NCBI GenBank assembly: GCA_022769565.1
Contig: JALEJQ010000059.1
Span: 1 to 33,911 of the forward strand
DNA length: 33,911 nucleotides
Origin: Oscillospiraceae bacterium
GTDB lineage: Bacteria > Bacillota > Clostridia > Oscillospirales > Ruminococcaceae
Reading direction: 5' to 3'
Shown here: piece after piece, positions 1 through 8,042 of the stretch
How the letters are laid out: the number at the start of each line of letters is the position of its first letter
Position numbering within the stretch: position 1 is the first letter of the stretch
The notes under the pieces: model-generated
The model's database searches: none
What the model saw: the letters and a program-made list of their open reading frames with translations, nothing else
Told to the model about the DNA's origin: nothing
Position numbers and translations under genes: made by a program

Positions 1-566
1 TCATACCTGTCCTTGTAGGAATCAAAATCCGCAGAAAGCTCCGCTGCCCTGTCGAACATATCAAGCTTAAGCACCGTCTTGACTATGCAAAGGTCAAGAA
101 AACGGCAGCCGCTGTCCAGCAGCTTTGCAAGCACCGTTACCGCATTTTCATACCGTCCGTTTATGCACTCATGTATGGCAAGGCTGCGCTTCATAGTGTT
201 TGAGGAATCCGCAAGAACGATGTGGTTGTACTCCTTGTATATGCGGTCAGCCTCCTTGAATTTATCCCTTATAAAAAGGCTGAAAATAAGGTTATGCAGC
301 AGATTGGGGTAAAGGCTCTTGTCAAGGCGCTCAAGGGTCTTTTCCTCTTCACACCTGCGGAATACATCGTAAGCCTCCGACAGCCTTCCCCTTATTATAA
401 GCGCATTTATAAGCAGGCTTTGCCCCTCGGCAATGTCAGATTTCTTTTTCAACGGCTCTGTATCCGCCCTGAGCGCTTCTATATATCCGTCCGAAAAGCC
501 TTCCTCCGCAAGTATGGCGGCAGAAGCGGCAAAGGAACTTTTTTTCTTGAACAAATTAAAACTCAT
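1..566 (-). CDS. TPR-like helical repeat protein, C-terminus cut off by window edge
   Basis: An open frame runs from an ATG at 566 to the left edge, giving 188 visible residues beginning MSFNLFKKKSSFAASAAI. It is rich in Ala, Leu, Lys and Glu with repeated helix-turn-helix pairs, for example GQSLLINALIIRGRLSEAYD and YPNLLHNLIFSLFIRDKFKE, which look like tetratricopeptide-type repeats; no signal peptide or membrane segment is visible in this part. It starts 17 bases after the stop of the S41 protease gene, so it is probably the last seen member of the ftsE-ftsX operon. The ribosome site is weak (AAGAAG touching the ATG). I do not recognise the family. The repeat pattern resembles the two other TPR-type proteins in this window (8026-8949 and 26891-27769). 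The role is unknown; a scaffold or protein-interaction function is inference from the repeats only. Confidence 0.75.
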   Translation of the reverse strand, partial: MSFNLFKKKSSFAASAAILAEEGFSDGYIEALRADTEPLKKKSDIAEGQSLLINALIIRGRLSEAYDVFRRCEEEKTLERLDKSLYPNLLHNLIFSLFIRDKFKEADRIYKEYNHIVLADSSNTMKRSLAIHECINGRYENAVTVLAKLLDSGCRFLDLCIVKTVLKLDMFDRAAELSADFDSYKDRY

Positions 567-583
567 CTTCTTTTACCGAACTT

Positions 584-1801
584 TTACTGAAGCGTCTGCA
601 CTACTTCGATAGCCTTAATAAGCTGTGTGTCTGCGGTAAGCTGTTCTTCCTCGCTGAGTTTGGAAAGATCCACCTCTGCAGGGAGCGCAACTTCAAACTG
701 TGGCTTGATGCCCGTGCCGTTGTAATCACCGCTGTTCTTAGTCTGGAGCGTTGCAACGGTAACACGCACCGCCGAACCGCCTGTCAGCTTATGTGTGTAC
801 TGCATAACGCCCTTGCCGTAGGTGGAGGTACCCACTATCTGAGCGTTGGCTTCGTCCCTGAGAGCAAAAGCAAACAGCTCTGAGCAGGACGCCGTTGTGG
901 AGTTCACAAGCACCGCCATAGGCATTATGATCCTCTCCGCTTCGGTGGTTTTTACGACAACATCCTCATGGTCGATGAATTTCGCCGTTACAACATCGCA
1001 GTCCCCGAGAATGCAGTCAAGGCTTCCGCTGAGAGATTCTATAAGTCCGCCCAGATTTCCTCTTAAATCAAACACCAGCGCTTCCGCACCGTCTTCTATA
1101 AGGGAAGAAAGAACGTTTCTCAGCTGGTCGGGGGTCTTTTCGTTGAAGGTGGTTATTTTTATATATCCAACGTTGTCGATAAGCCTTCCCTTAACGGAAA
1201 TTATCTCTGTTTTTTCCGAAGTAACGTCAACGGAGAAAAATTCGGAATAGCCCTCGCTGTTGGCTCTCTTAATATGCAGCTTCACCTTTGTTCCCTCGGC
1301 GCAGGCAAGGAGCGCAGAAGCCTCGTCATAACCGTTTTCATATGCAATAACATCTGTGTTGTTAACGGCGGTGATAATATCCCCTGCGGTGATACCTGCT
1401 CTTGCCGCTGAGGAATTTTCTTCAACGGACAGAACCTTGATATAGCCGCTTTCTTCCTTTTCCCATGTAAAGCCGAGACCTATCTTTACGCCTGCGTCCT
1501 TCTGGAGCAGCTCGGCGTATTCATCGGAATTGTAATAAACAGCATAGCGGTCGTTCAGACCGTCCACATAACCTTCCATAATGCTGTCCATAAGCGCCTG
1601 CTCGTCAATATCCCCCACATAGTTGGCTCTGACGTACTTGTCAAGCTCGGAAAGCCTTGTATACACCTCTTCCTTTTCGGAAACGCTTTTCACCGTTGCG
1701 TTAAACACCTTCATAGAATAGTTGTATGTAATAATAAAAGTCGCCGCCGCAACAAGCGCCATAAGACCTATTGCGATCCCCAATGAAATCTTCTTGTTCA
1801 T
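584..1801 (-). CDS. S41-family C-terminal processing peptidase with PDZ domain (CtpA/CtpB type)
   Basis: Serine protease of the C-terminal processing (Prc/Ctp) family, 405 residues. One N-terminal membrane anchor lies at about residues 5-26, so the protease domain should be outside the cytoplasmic membrane. A PDZ domain occupies roughly 100-185 and the S41 core 195-370. The catalytic pair is visible: Ser305 in TASCSELFAFAL and Lys330 in TSTYGKG, 25 residues apart as in E. coli Prc. DLRGNLGG (about 245-252) is the usual substrate-channel motif. A start 39 bases upstream is possible, but the ATG at 1801 has GGGAGAG at good spacing and gives the normal anchor, so I chose it. It follows the PcsB-like hydrolase by 66 bases. 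In Bacillus subtilis ctpB lies next to ftsEX, so the linkage recurs; processing of the neighbouring hydrolase or another septal protein is inference. Confidence 0.93.
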   Translation of the reverse strand: MNKKISLGIAIGLMALVAAATFIITYNYSMKVFNATVKSVSEKEEVYTRLSELDKYVRANYVGDIDEQALMDSIMEGYVDGLNDRYAVYYNSDEYAELLQKDAGVKIGLGFTWEKEESGYIKVLSVEENSSAARAGITAGDIITAVNNTDVIAYENGYDEASALLACAEGTKVKLHIKRANSEGYSEFFSVDVTSEKTEIISVKGRLIDNVGYIKITTFNEKTPDQLRNVLSSLIEDGAEALVFDLRGNLGGLIESLSGSLDCILGDCDVVTAKFIDHEDVVVKTTEAERIIMPMAVLVNSTTASCSELFAFALRDEANAQIVGTSTYGKGVMQYTHKLTGGSAVRVTVATLQTKNSGDYNGTGIKPQFEVALPAEVDLSKLSEEEQLTADTQLIKAIEVVQTLQ

Positions 1802-1867
1802 GTTACTCTCCCAAATAAAAAGGCGGCATTGCAGCAGCATATCCCTGCCCTTTGCCGCCTGTTTTTA

Positions 1868-3175
1868 TCAATTGTTGATATTTACATAATTGAGCGGATC
1901 GGTACGCTGACCGTTTACACGCACTTCAAAGTGACAATGGTTTCCGTAAGCGTAGCCTGTTGAACCGATATAGCCTACCACCTGTCCCTGCTTGACGATA
2001 TCCCCCACCTTGACCGCAAGGCTTGAACAGTGGGCGTAAAGTGTGGCAATGGAGTTTCCGTGGTCGATAACAACGTGATAACCGAAGCCGTTGCCCGTAT
2101 CACCTGCCGTAATGACCTCTCCTGCCGCCGAAGCAACTATAGGCTCGCCGTAGCAGCCGGGCTTTGTAATATCTATTCCGCCGTGGAAGTCGTTCCTTCC
2201 CTCTTCAACTATGTATCTGTTGCCGTAGCCGTCGGACATATTGCGCACGGTAGGCACAGGCCAGATAAAGCCTGTTTCGCTGTAGGAAGTGAAGGTGCTT
2301 ACATCCTGCTCAACATAGGTCTCGCCGTTAGCTTCCGCCTGTTTTTTGCGCTCCTCTTCCTCCTTGCGCTTACGTTCCTCTTCTTCCTTACGTCTGCGCT
2401 CGGCTTCTTCCTGCTTTCTGCGTATCTCTTCCTGAATAGCCTTTTCGACCTCCGCCTGATCCGCAACTATCTCATCATAACGCTGGCTGTAGTCGGCAAT
2501 ACGAGCCTCCTGCATGGCCTTTGTTTCGGCGTGATTGTTGTAGGTCTCTCTCAGTTCTTCGTAAAGCTTCTCTTCCTGAGCCTTTTTGCTTTCAAGAGAA
2601 GCGACCTTTTCCTCATACTCCGCTTTATCTGCATCAAGAGCAGCTATCTGGGATTTAAGGTCCTCTATCATATCGTTATCGTGCCTTGAAACACGCTCGA
2701 TAAGCTCCATTCTTGCAAGAATATCGTAAAAATCCGTTGCGCCTGCAAGTACGGAGGCATAGCTGTCGTTTCCGGCAATGTACATCGCCCTCAGACGGAG
2801 CCTGAACTGCTCTATTCCCTCGTCGATCTCCGCCTGTCCTTCCTCAATACTGACGGAAAGCTCGTCTATCTCCGCCTGATACAGCTTTATCTGCTCGTCA
2901 ATGTTTTTTATCTGCTCCTCCTGAATACGCATCTTCTCGTCATATTCGGCAAGATACTGCTCCGTTTCGTCCGCCTGACCTGTGTATTCCGCAAGAGTTG
3001 CTTCAATTTCGCTGCGTTCTTCCGCAAGCCTTGCCTGCTCCGCCTCAAGCTCGGACTGGGTATCCGCCATAGTGTCCGAAACGCCGCTTGAAGCAAGCAC
3101 TCCCACCGTTACCGCAGCCGCCGAAACGAAAGCCGTCAGCTTTTTCAGAACTGCTGAAAGCATTATTTTTTTCAT
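1868..3175 (-). CDS. PcsB/EnvC-like coiled-coil M23 peptidoglycan hydrolase
   Basis: Secreted murein hydrolase of 435 residues. A signal peptide covers about residues 1-37 (KK followed by a hydrophobic stretch and an Ala-rich end). Residues 39-280 form a long coiled coil ending in a highly charged Glu/Arg/Lys stretch. The segment around 125-170 (RAMYIAGNDSYASVLAGATD) matches the helical tip typical of PcsB and CwlO. The M23 metallopeptidase domain is at about 325-430. Zinc ligands His331, Asp335 and His415 (from HCH) and the catalytic His382 (YAHCSSL) are all present, so it should be active. The ATG at 3175 has AAGGTG upstream, and the gene begins 9 bases after the ftsX stop. In other bacteria FtsEX controls hydrolases with just this coiled-coil plus hydrolase layout, so it is very probably the FtsEX effector, splitting septal peptidoglycan. 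The exact bond cleaved cannot be read from the sequence. Confidence 0.93.
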   Translation of the reverse strand: MKKIMLSAVLKKLTAFVSAAAVTVGVLASSGVSDTMADTQSELEAEQARLAEERSEIEATLAEYTGQADETEQYLAEYDEKMRIQEEQIKNIDEQIKLYQAEIDELSVSIEEGQAEIDEGIEQFRLRLRAMYIAGNDSYASVLAGATDFYDILARMELIERVSRHDNDMIEDLKSQIAALDADKAEYEEKVASLESKKAQEEKLYEELRETYNNHAETKAMQEARIADYSQRYDEIVADQAEVEKAIQEEIRRKQEEAERRRKEEEERKRKEEEERKKQAEANGETYVEQDVSTFTSYSETGFIWPVPTVRNMSDGYGNRYIVEEGRNDFHGGIDITKPGCYGEPIVASAAGEVITAGDTGNGFGYHVVIDHGNSIATLYAHCSSLAVKVGDIVKQGQVVGYIGSTGYAYGNHCHFEVRVNGQRTDPLNYVNINN

Positions 3176-3184
3176 ACGATCACC

Positions 3185-4090
3185 TTATACCTTAACGTAC
3201 TTCCTTGTACTCATAACCGTTCCCACAGCGCTTATAAGTGCACCTGCGGCAATGTATCCCACAATTATCTTCCACATAACGCTGTTTATGTTTATAAGAC
3301 CGGAAACGCCGAAAGCCGCCCAAAGAGTGGTATCCTGCATAAGCACCTTGCCAAGCTCGGAATAGCCGAAAATGGTTATGGCCGCAGCCACCGCTCCGGC
3401 AAGCACTCCGATAAACATACCCTCAACAAAGAAAGGTATCTTTACAAAGGAGTTGGTAGCGCCCACATATTTCATTATCTCTATCTCACGCTTTCTCATT
3501 TCAACGCTTGCTCTTTCCGCATTGGAAATGATAACAAGGCTTACGATTATAAGCGCCGCAAGTATCGTGACCGATATAATGGAAATAAAGGATTTCAGCT
3601 CTTTAAGTATGTTAACGAAATCGTTAGGCGCTTTAACGGTGTATATTCCGTCCATTTTGTTTATTTCCATAAGAGTTGCGCTCATTTTCTCGATATCCTT
3701 GACCTTTACACGGTAGGAATCGGGCAGAGGGCTGTCCTCGCCGATATACTGAAAAAGGTCTTCAGCGTTGCTCATTCCGGCTTTCATTTCCTCAAAGGCT
3801 TCTTCCTTTGAATAGAATGTAACGGAAGAAATATTTTCGCTGTTTTCCAGCTTGACCCCCATCTGTTCAATGCTTTCCTCGTCAATATCGTCATTAAGGA
3901 AAATAATTACCTCGTTCTTGTTTTCGATACCGCCCACGATAGAGTTTATATTTGCGATAAACAGCGTCGTAAAGCCGATAAGCAGAAGCGATACCATAAG
4001 TATGCAGAAAGAGGCAACGGACATTATCCTGTTTGTCCATATATTTCTTATTCCCTGTTTAAACAGGTAATTCATACTGCTTAATTTCAT
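3185..4090 (-). CDS. ftsX: Cell-division protein FtsX
   Basis: Permease-like subunit of the FtsEX complex, 301 residues. Topology fits FtsX: one membrane helix at about 22-48, a large extracellular domain from about 50 to 165 that would touch the hydrolase, then three membrane helices near 172-192, 222-246 and 270-292. Between helices 2 and 3 lies the conserved cytoplasmic stretch RREIEIMKYVGATNSFVKIPF-like (seen here as MRKREIEIMKYVGATNSF), which couples to FtsE. Start at 4090 has GAAAGGAA upstream; a second in-frame ATG at codon 6 has no ribosome site. It lies 31 bases after ftsE and 9 bases before the PcsB-like gene, so all are co-transcribed. Function known from the family: it passes ATP-driven changes across the membrane to activate peptidoglycan hydrolases. 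Confidence 0.95.
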   Translation of the reverse strand: MKLSSMNYLFKQGIRNIWTNRIMSVASFCILMVSLLLIGFTTLFIANINSIVGGIENKNEVIIFLNDDIDEESIEQMGVKLENSENISSVTFYSKEEAFEEMKAGMSNAEDLFQYIGEDSPLPDSYRVKVKDIEKMSATLMEINKMDGIYTVKAPNDFVNILKELKSFISIISVTILAALIIVSLVIISNAERASVEMRKREIEIMKYVGATNSFVKIPFFVEGMFIGVLAGAVAAAITIFGYSELGKVLMQDTTLWAAFGVSGLININSVMWKIIVGYIAAGALISAVGTVMSTRKYVKV

Positions 4091-4121
4091 TTATATGTAT
4101 TCCTTTCACCCCGTACAGGCC

Positions 4122-4796
4122 TTAAATAATGTCGTCAAATACGACCCGTCCGTCCTGAATGGTAACTGTCCTTCCGCCGAACTCCTGCACTATCTCATGC
4201 TCGTGAGTTACCATTATAACGGTAGTGCCGCAGCCGTTTATAGCCTGTAAAAGCTCTACAATATCATGGGTCAGAGCAGGGTCAAGATTTCCCGTAGGCT
4301 CGTCCGCAATAATAAGCTGAGGGTCGTTAACAAGGGCTCTTGCAATAGCCGCACGCTGCTTTTCACCGCCGGAAAGCTCGCTTGGCTTGCAGTGCGCCTT
4401 GTCTTTAAGTCCTACAAGGTCGATAACGTAGGGAACACGGTTCCTTATATATTTCTTGGGAGCGTCAATGCAGCGGAGAACAAAAGCCACGTTGTCGTAA
4501 ACGTCCATATTTTCAATAAGCTTGAAATCCTGGAAAACGCAGCCGATAGTTCTTCTCAGCTTGTACGCCCTTGTTTTCTTCATTTTTGAAAGGTTGAAGC
4601 CGTTGACCTGGATACGTCCCTTTGTAGGGTCGATCTCCTTCAGCAGAAGCCTTATGAACGTGCTTTTGCCGGCGCCGGACTTGCCTACGACGAAAACAAA
4701 TTCGCCGTCCTTTATTTTTATGCTGACGTCGTTAAGAGCGTCAACACCGTTTGAATATGTAACAGAGACATTTCTCAGTTCAACCAAATTTTGCAC
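4122..4796 (-). CDS. ftsE: Cell-division ATP-binding protein FtsE
   Basis: ABC-type ATPase partner of FtsX, 224 residues, cytoplasmic. Walker A is GKSGAGKST (38-46), the Q-loop is at Gln89 (VFQDFKL), the signature is LSGGEKQR (141-148), Walker B is LIIADEP (161-167) and the switch His is His198 (MVTHEH). Nothing is missing. The predicted start is GTG at 4796; upstream there is no clear Shine-Dalgarno. An alternative TTG three codons later would have GGCGGTG as its ribosome site. A TATACT at 4806-4811 is so close that, if it is the -10 box, the message would be almost leaderless. A 30-bp symmetrical sequence at 4822-4851 lies just upstream. The gene leads the operon ftsE-ftsX-M23-S41-TPR. Confidence 0.95.
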   Translation of the reverse strand: MQNLVELRNVSVTYSNGVDALNDVSIKIKDGEFVFVVGKSGAGKSTFIRLLLKEIDPTKGRIQVNGFNLSKMKKTRAYKLRRTIGCVFQDFKLIENMDVYDNVAFVLRCIDAPKKYIRNRVPYVIDLVGLKDKAHCKPSELSGGEKQRAAIARALVNDPQLIIADEPTGNLDPALTHDIVELLQAINGCGTTVIMVTHEHEIVQEFGGRTVTIQDGRVVFDDII

Positions 4797-4821
4797 CGCC
4801 GTTTCAGTATAAGGTTTCGAC

Positions 4822-4851
4822 TGCGGCAGACGGAGCGCTCCGCATACCGCA
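4822..4851. promoter_or_regulatory. 30-bp two-fold symmetric sequence upstream of ftsE (possible operator or hairpin)
   Basis: TGCGG, 4 bases, then the perfect 12-bp palindrome CGGAGCGCTCCG (4831-4842), 4 bases, CCGCA. Both nested arms are exactly centred on the same point. It sits 26 to 55 bases before the ftsE start, about where a -35 region would fall if TATACT at 4806-4811 is the -10 box. No U-run follows on the minus strand, so it is not a terminator. Binding by a dimeric regulator is inference. Confidence 0.4.
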
Positions 4852-4859
4852 AGGATTAG

Positions 4860-4884
4860 AAAAGGGCAGAAAAACTCTCTGCCC
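4860..4884 (-). terminator. Weak Rho-independent terminator after the PucR-type regulator
   Basis: Stem GGGCAG/CTGCCC (4864-4869 with 4879-4884) with a 9-base loop, 27 bases past the regulator stop. On the minus strand the stem is followed by TTTTCT, a short U tract; on the plus strand by CATTATTTTTTT. It separates the regulator from the ftsE operon. Confidence 0.5.
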
Positions 4885-4910
4885 CATTATTTTTTTATTA
4901 AATTCCGCCC

Positions 4911-5996
4911 TTAGAACTTAGTGGGATTTGCGGCAAGGTATTTCTTTACCATAAGAGCGATCTTGAAGATTATCGCATGGTCAAATTCTCTCAGATCAAG
5001 ACCTGTCAGCTTCTTTATCTTTTCAAGCCTGTAAACGAGAGTATTTCTGTGTACAAACAGCTTTCTTGAGGTCTCGGAAACGTTCAGATTGTTCTCAAAG
5101 AAGCGCTGGATAGTGAACAATGTTTCGTGGTCGAGGGATTCGATAGTACCCTTCTTGAAAACCTCCTGCAGGAAGGTCTCGCAGAGAGTTGTGGGAAGGT
5201 GATAGATAAGTCTTGCAATACCAAGATTGTCATAGGAAACGATGACCTTGTCCGTGTCGAATACCTTTCCTACTTCAAGAGCGACCTGTGCTTCCTTAAA
5301 GGAACGTGCAAGATCCTTAACCCCTACAACAACAGTTCCTATGCCAACAGTAACTCTTGTATAGAATTCGCTGGACAGCGTATCGGAAATGGAACGTGCA
5401 AGCTTTTCAAGATCCTTGGATTCAATGTTGTTCTTAACTTCCTTGACAAGAACAATGTCGGACTCGGTGATATTGAGAACGAAATCCTTGGTCTTGTCGG
5501 GGAAAAGGTTCTGGATAACGTCAAATGCGGAAACATCGTTGGAGGAAATGATCCTTATAAGAAGAACTACACGGCTCACATCGCTGTTGAAGTGCAGCTC
5601 TCTTGCCTTTACAACAATATCTCCGGGAAGTATGTTGTCAAGAACAACATTCTTGATAAAGTTGCTGCGGTCGTATTTTTCATCATAATACTGCTTAATG
5701 GAAGAAAGGGTAATAGCCATAATGCTTGCATACTTTGCGGCATTATCGTCTGTTCCTTCCACAAAAACAGCGTAATCGGGCTTTATATGGGAGCCGAACG
5801 GCTTGTATGTATAGCCGTCCCTTACGAAAATGTCATGTGAATCGCTCAGGTCAAGAGAAACAAATTCGTTGGTAGTTCCGATCTTGGAAAGCTCGCTGCA
5901 GGCAACGATAGTAGCGGTGGAATCCACAACTCCGATAGTGCAGTCCATTGTATCTCTCATCTGATGAATTAAACCCTGAAACAATCTATTTGACAT
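4911..5996 (-). CDS. PucR/CdaR-family transcriptional regulator
   Basis: Probable DNA-binding regulator of 361 residues. The N-terminal part (about 1-130) resembles the sugar-diacid-recognition type sensor domain (LFQGLIHQMRDTMDCTIGVV then a conserved ACSEL). The middle (about 200-270) resembles the GGDEF-like domain of the PucR family (RVTVGIGTVV, DLARSFKEAQVALEVG). The C-terminus (about 300-352) is the PucR helix-turn-helix, with NVSETSRKLFVHRNTLVYRL and the following LTGLDLREFDHAI. Two starts are possible: ATG at 6008, touching its own AAAGG, or ATG at 5996, for which AAAGGATG sits about 9 bases upstream; I prefer 5996. The gene is alone, between the ptsH terminator and its own weak terminator. 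The ligand is not evident; control of carbon use is plausible only by family and by nearness to HPr. Confidence 0.85.
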   Translation of the reverse strand: MSNRLFQGLIHQMRDTMDCTIGVVDSTATIVACSELSKIGTTNEFVSLDLSDSHDIFVRDGYTYKPFGSHIKPDYAVFVEGTDDNAAKYASIMAITLSSIKQYYDEKYDRSNFIKNVVLDNILPGDIVVKARELHFNSDVSRVVLLIRIISSNDVSAFDVIQNLFPDKTKDFVLNITESDIVLVKEVKNNIESKDLEKLARSISDTLSSEFYTRVTVGIGTVVVGVKDLARSFKEAQVALEVGKVFDTDKVIVSYDNLGIARLIYHLPTTLCETFLQEVFKKGTIESLDHETLFTIQRFFENNLNVSETSRKLFVHRNTLVYRLEKIKKLTGLDLREFDHAIIFKIALMVKKYLAANPTKF

Positions 5997-6224
5997 ATAT
6001 CCGGTCATCCTTTCATTTTCACGCTTTAAAAGCGCACACAGTTATATAGGGAAACCCTGCCGCCGTTTTGATATAAACAAAATCACCGAAAAGCGCACAA
6101 TAAGCTAAAATTTTTTCTATATGCGCATTTATTACACAATATATCTTATCATATTTTGTGCAAATTTGTGTGAACTTTTTATTAATTTGTTGCTCTTGAC
6201 CAAAAAACTTTTGGGATTTCGTCA

Positions 6225-6254
6225 AAATAAAAAAAGCACCGCAAAATGCGATGC
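6225..6254 (-). terminator. Rho-independent terminator of ptsH
   Basis: On the minus strand an 8-bp stem GCATCGCA/TGCGGTGC (one T-G wobble) with a 3-base loop is followed by TTTTTTTATTTT. It begins 35 bases after the ptsH stop. The 228 bases from here to the regulator start are AT-rich and hold no clear consensus promoter; TTGCAC-N16-TATTGT near 6133-6160 is the best candidate for the regulator but is weak. Confidence 0.85.
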
Positions 6255-6288
6255 TTTTAATAAGCAAAAACTGTCAGACAACAGGGGG

Positions 6289-6561
6289 TTATCTTGTTTC
6301 CTCAGCGAAACCGCTTTCAACAAGATCGATAAGACCATCAACAGCAGCTTCTTCGTCAGCGCCGTCGGCAATGATCCTGATCTGAGTGCCGCCAACAATG
6401 CCAAGTGAAAGAATGCCGAGAAGTGACTTAGCGTTTACTCGTCTTTCTTCCTTTTCAATCCAAATAGAGGATTTGAATTCGTTAGCCTTCTGAATAAAGA
6501 AGGTTGCGGGACGAGCGTGAAGACCAACCTGATTCTGAACCATTACATCTTTAACGTACAT
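6289..6561 (-). CDS. ptsH: Phosphocarrier protein HPr
   Basis: Small cytoplasmic phosphocarrier of 90 residues, which passes phosphate from PEP/Enzyme I to sugar-specific Enzyme II proteins. The active-site His15 is in VGLHARPAT. Ser46 is in NAKSLLGI, the site that HPr kinase phosphorylates in Firmicutes for catabolite repression, so both functions are available (this separates it from Crh, which lacks His15). I set the start at the ATG at 6561 because AGGAGAG lies 6 bases upstream and because this puts His and Ser at the classical numbers 15 and 46; a frame open to 6594 would add 11 unlikely residues. It is monocistronic, with its own promoter and terminator; no ptsI follows in the window. 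Confidence 0.95.
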   Translation of the reverse strand: MYVKDVMVQNQVGLHARPATFFIQKANEFKSSIWIEKEERRVNAKSLLGILSLGIVGGTQIRIIADGADEEAAVDGLIDLVESGFAEETR

Positions 6562-6625
6562 AATTCTCTCTCCTAACTCATTTCTTTGAAGCACCCTTGT
6601 GCAATCTATTCTCTGTATGTTTTAT

Positions 6626-6654
6626 ATTATACCCCCGAAAATTACGATAGTCAA
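6626..6654 (-). promoter_or_regulatory. Sigma-A-type promoter of ptsH
   Basis: TTGACT (6649-6654), a 17-bp spacer, and a perfect TATAAT (6626-6631), read on the minus strand. The start of transcription would fall near 6619, giving a leader of about 58 bases before the ptsH ATG. The rest of the 6562-6832 gap is AT-rich and I see no other feature in it. Confidence 0.85.
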
Positions 6655-6832
6655 CGGAAATTTGTTATAATTCCGTCCTCTGCAGCAAAATTCTGCTATT
6701 TGAATTAAGCCGCAGCAGTCTGCGCCGCTTTTCTTTGTCTATAATTACTAATTTTATAAGCTATGAACAAATTTCCACCGAAATTTATAGTTATTTCAAC
6801 CGAAAACTTTTCATCAAAAATCGGTTTAAAGT

Positions 6833-7543
6833 TTACTTTTTGTCCATTTTAATGTTTTGGACATATTTTTGGTACATATCTGGGCGTCGCTCTTTGGTTA
6901 TTTCGACAGCCTTTTCATGGCGGAAAGCGGCTATATTTTTGTGGTGACCCGTCAGCAGAACAGGGGGAACAGCCTCGCCCTCCCATATTTCCGGCTTTGT
7001 GTAGTGGGGATATTCAAGAAGTCCGCCGAAATGACTTTCCTCCTCAAAGCATTCGTCCGCAGCAAGCACGCCCGGACACATTCTTGCAACAGCGTCTATC
7101 ATCACCATTGCAGGCAGCTCGCCGCCGGTCAGAACGTAGTCGCCGATAGAGATCTCCTCGTCAACTATCCTGTCAAGCACACGCTGGTCAACACCCTCGT
7201 AATGTCCGCACAGCACGAACAGCCTTGGCATTTTTGACAGCTCAACAGCCTTCTGCTGGGTAAAGACCGCTCCCTTCGGGGACATATATATAACGTGTGG
7301 CTTTTCCTCAGCCATTGCGGCAACGGCATTGAAGCAGCGGTAAATAGGGTCAGCCTGCATCACCATTCCCATTCCTCCGCCATAGGGTGTGTCATCCACT
7401 CTGCGGTGCTTGTCAAGGGTGTATTCCCTTATCTGGTGACAGTGAACTTCTATCTTTTCCGTCTTCCTTGCCCTGCCGATAATGCTTTCGGACAGCACCG
7501 CTTCACACATATCGGGGAACAGGGTCGCAACGTCAATCCTCAT
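6833..7543 (-). CDS. trmD: tRNA (guanine-37-N1)-methyltransferase TrmD
   Basis: SAM-dependent SPOUT-fold enzyme that makes m1G37 next to the anticodon and prevents +1 frameshifting. It has 236 residues, usual for the family. Family motifs are in order: RRVDDTPYGGGMGMV (about 47-61), LCGHYEGVDQRV, ISIGDYVLTGGELPAM (the knot and SAM site), and the C-terminal GHHKNIAAFRHEKA. The frame is open further up to 7600, but the ATG at 7543 has GGAGGG 8 bases ahead and gives the standard MRIDVATLFP start. It overlaps the 3' end of rimM by 11 bases, so translation is probably coupled. It is the last gene of the ylxM-ffh block; rplS, which often follows trmD, is absent here. Confidence 0.96.
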   Translation of the reverse strand: MRIDVATLFPDMCEAVLSESIIGRARKTEKIEVHCHQIREYTLDKHRRVDDTPYGGGMGMVMQADPIYRCFNAVAAMAEEKPHVIYMSPKGAVFTQQKAVELSKMPRLFVLCGHYEGVDQRVLDRIVDEEISIGDYVLTGGELPAMVMIDAVARMCPGVLAADECFEEESHFGGLLEYPHYTKPEIWEGEAVPPVLLTGHHKNIAAFRHEKAVEITKERRPDMYQKYVQNIKMDKK

Positions 7544-8042
7544 CAAAAAGACCCTCCAGCTTGTGTATAAGCATTTTACCCTCAGGAATATTTGTTTCAA
7601 TAACTACATCGGGTATAGCAGGAATAAGCCTTATTTTACCGTCATTATCCTTTATATGGTAAACGTCGTTAGCGCCCGTTTCGGTAACATCGCTAATTTT
7701 TCCGTAGCAGGTGCCATCGTCTGCGTCAAAAACTTCAAGTCCGATAAGATCCTGCACAAAATAGCTGCCCTCTTCAAGCTCAACGTCGTTTCTGTCCATA
7801 TATAATATTTTATTCCGCAGAAGCTGCGCCTGTTCAACGGTATCGGTGCCTTTTATCTTCATAAGCACGATATTTTTGTGTGGGTGCGCCCTCTGTATCT
7901 CAACAGGAGTGTTGCCCTTGTCAAAATAAAGCACATCAAATTCGCATAAAAATTCCTGGGAATCGCACCAAGGCTCAACTCTCACTTCGCCCTTCAGACC
8001 CTGAACGGCTACTATTTTACCTATTTCAAGAAATTGTTTCAT
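7533..8042 (-). CDS. rimM: Ribosome maturation factor RimM
   Basis: 16S rRNA processing factor for the 30S head, binding S19, 169 residues. The N-terminal RimM barrel shows FLEIGKIVAVQGLKGEVRV (residues 4-22) and the C-terminal PRC-barrel shows YFVQDLIGLEVF (about 100-111) and IPAIPDVVIETNIPEGKMLI. Start at 8042 has GAGG 8 bases upstream. It overlaps the end of the upstream TPR gene by 17 bases and trmD by 11 bases, so the three are tightly coupled. Confidence 0.95.
   Translation of the reverse strand: MKQFLEIGKIVAVQGLKGEVRVEPWCDSQEFLCEFDVLYFDKGNTPVEIQRAHPHKNIVLMKIKGTDTVEQAQLLRNKILYMDRNDVELEEGSYFVQDLIGLEVFDADDGTCYGKISDVTETGANDVYHIKDNDGKIRLIPAIPDVVIETNIPEGKMLIHKLEGLFDED

Noticed and set aside
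222-590. A 122-codon plus-strand frame at the left edge
   Set aside because: Mirror of the minus-strand TPR gene, whose frame gives a clean helical-repeat protein with a start at 566.
6019-6267. An 82-codon minus-strand frame between the regulator and ptsH
   Set aside because: It runs through the ptsH terminator, is AT-driven in composition and has no ribosome site.
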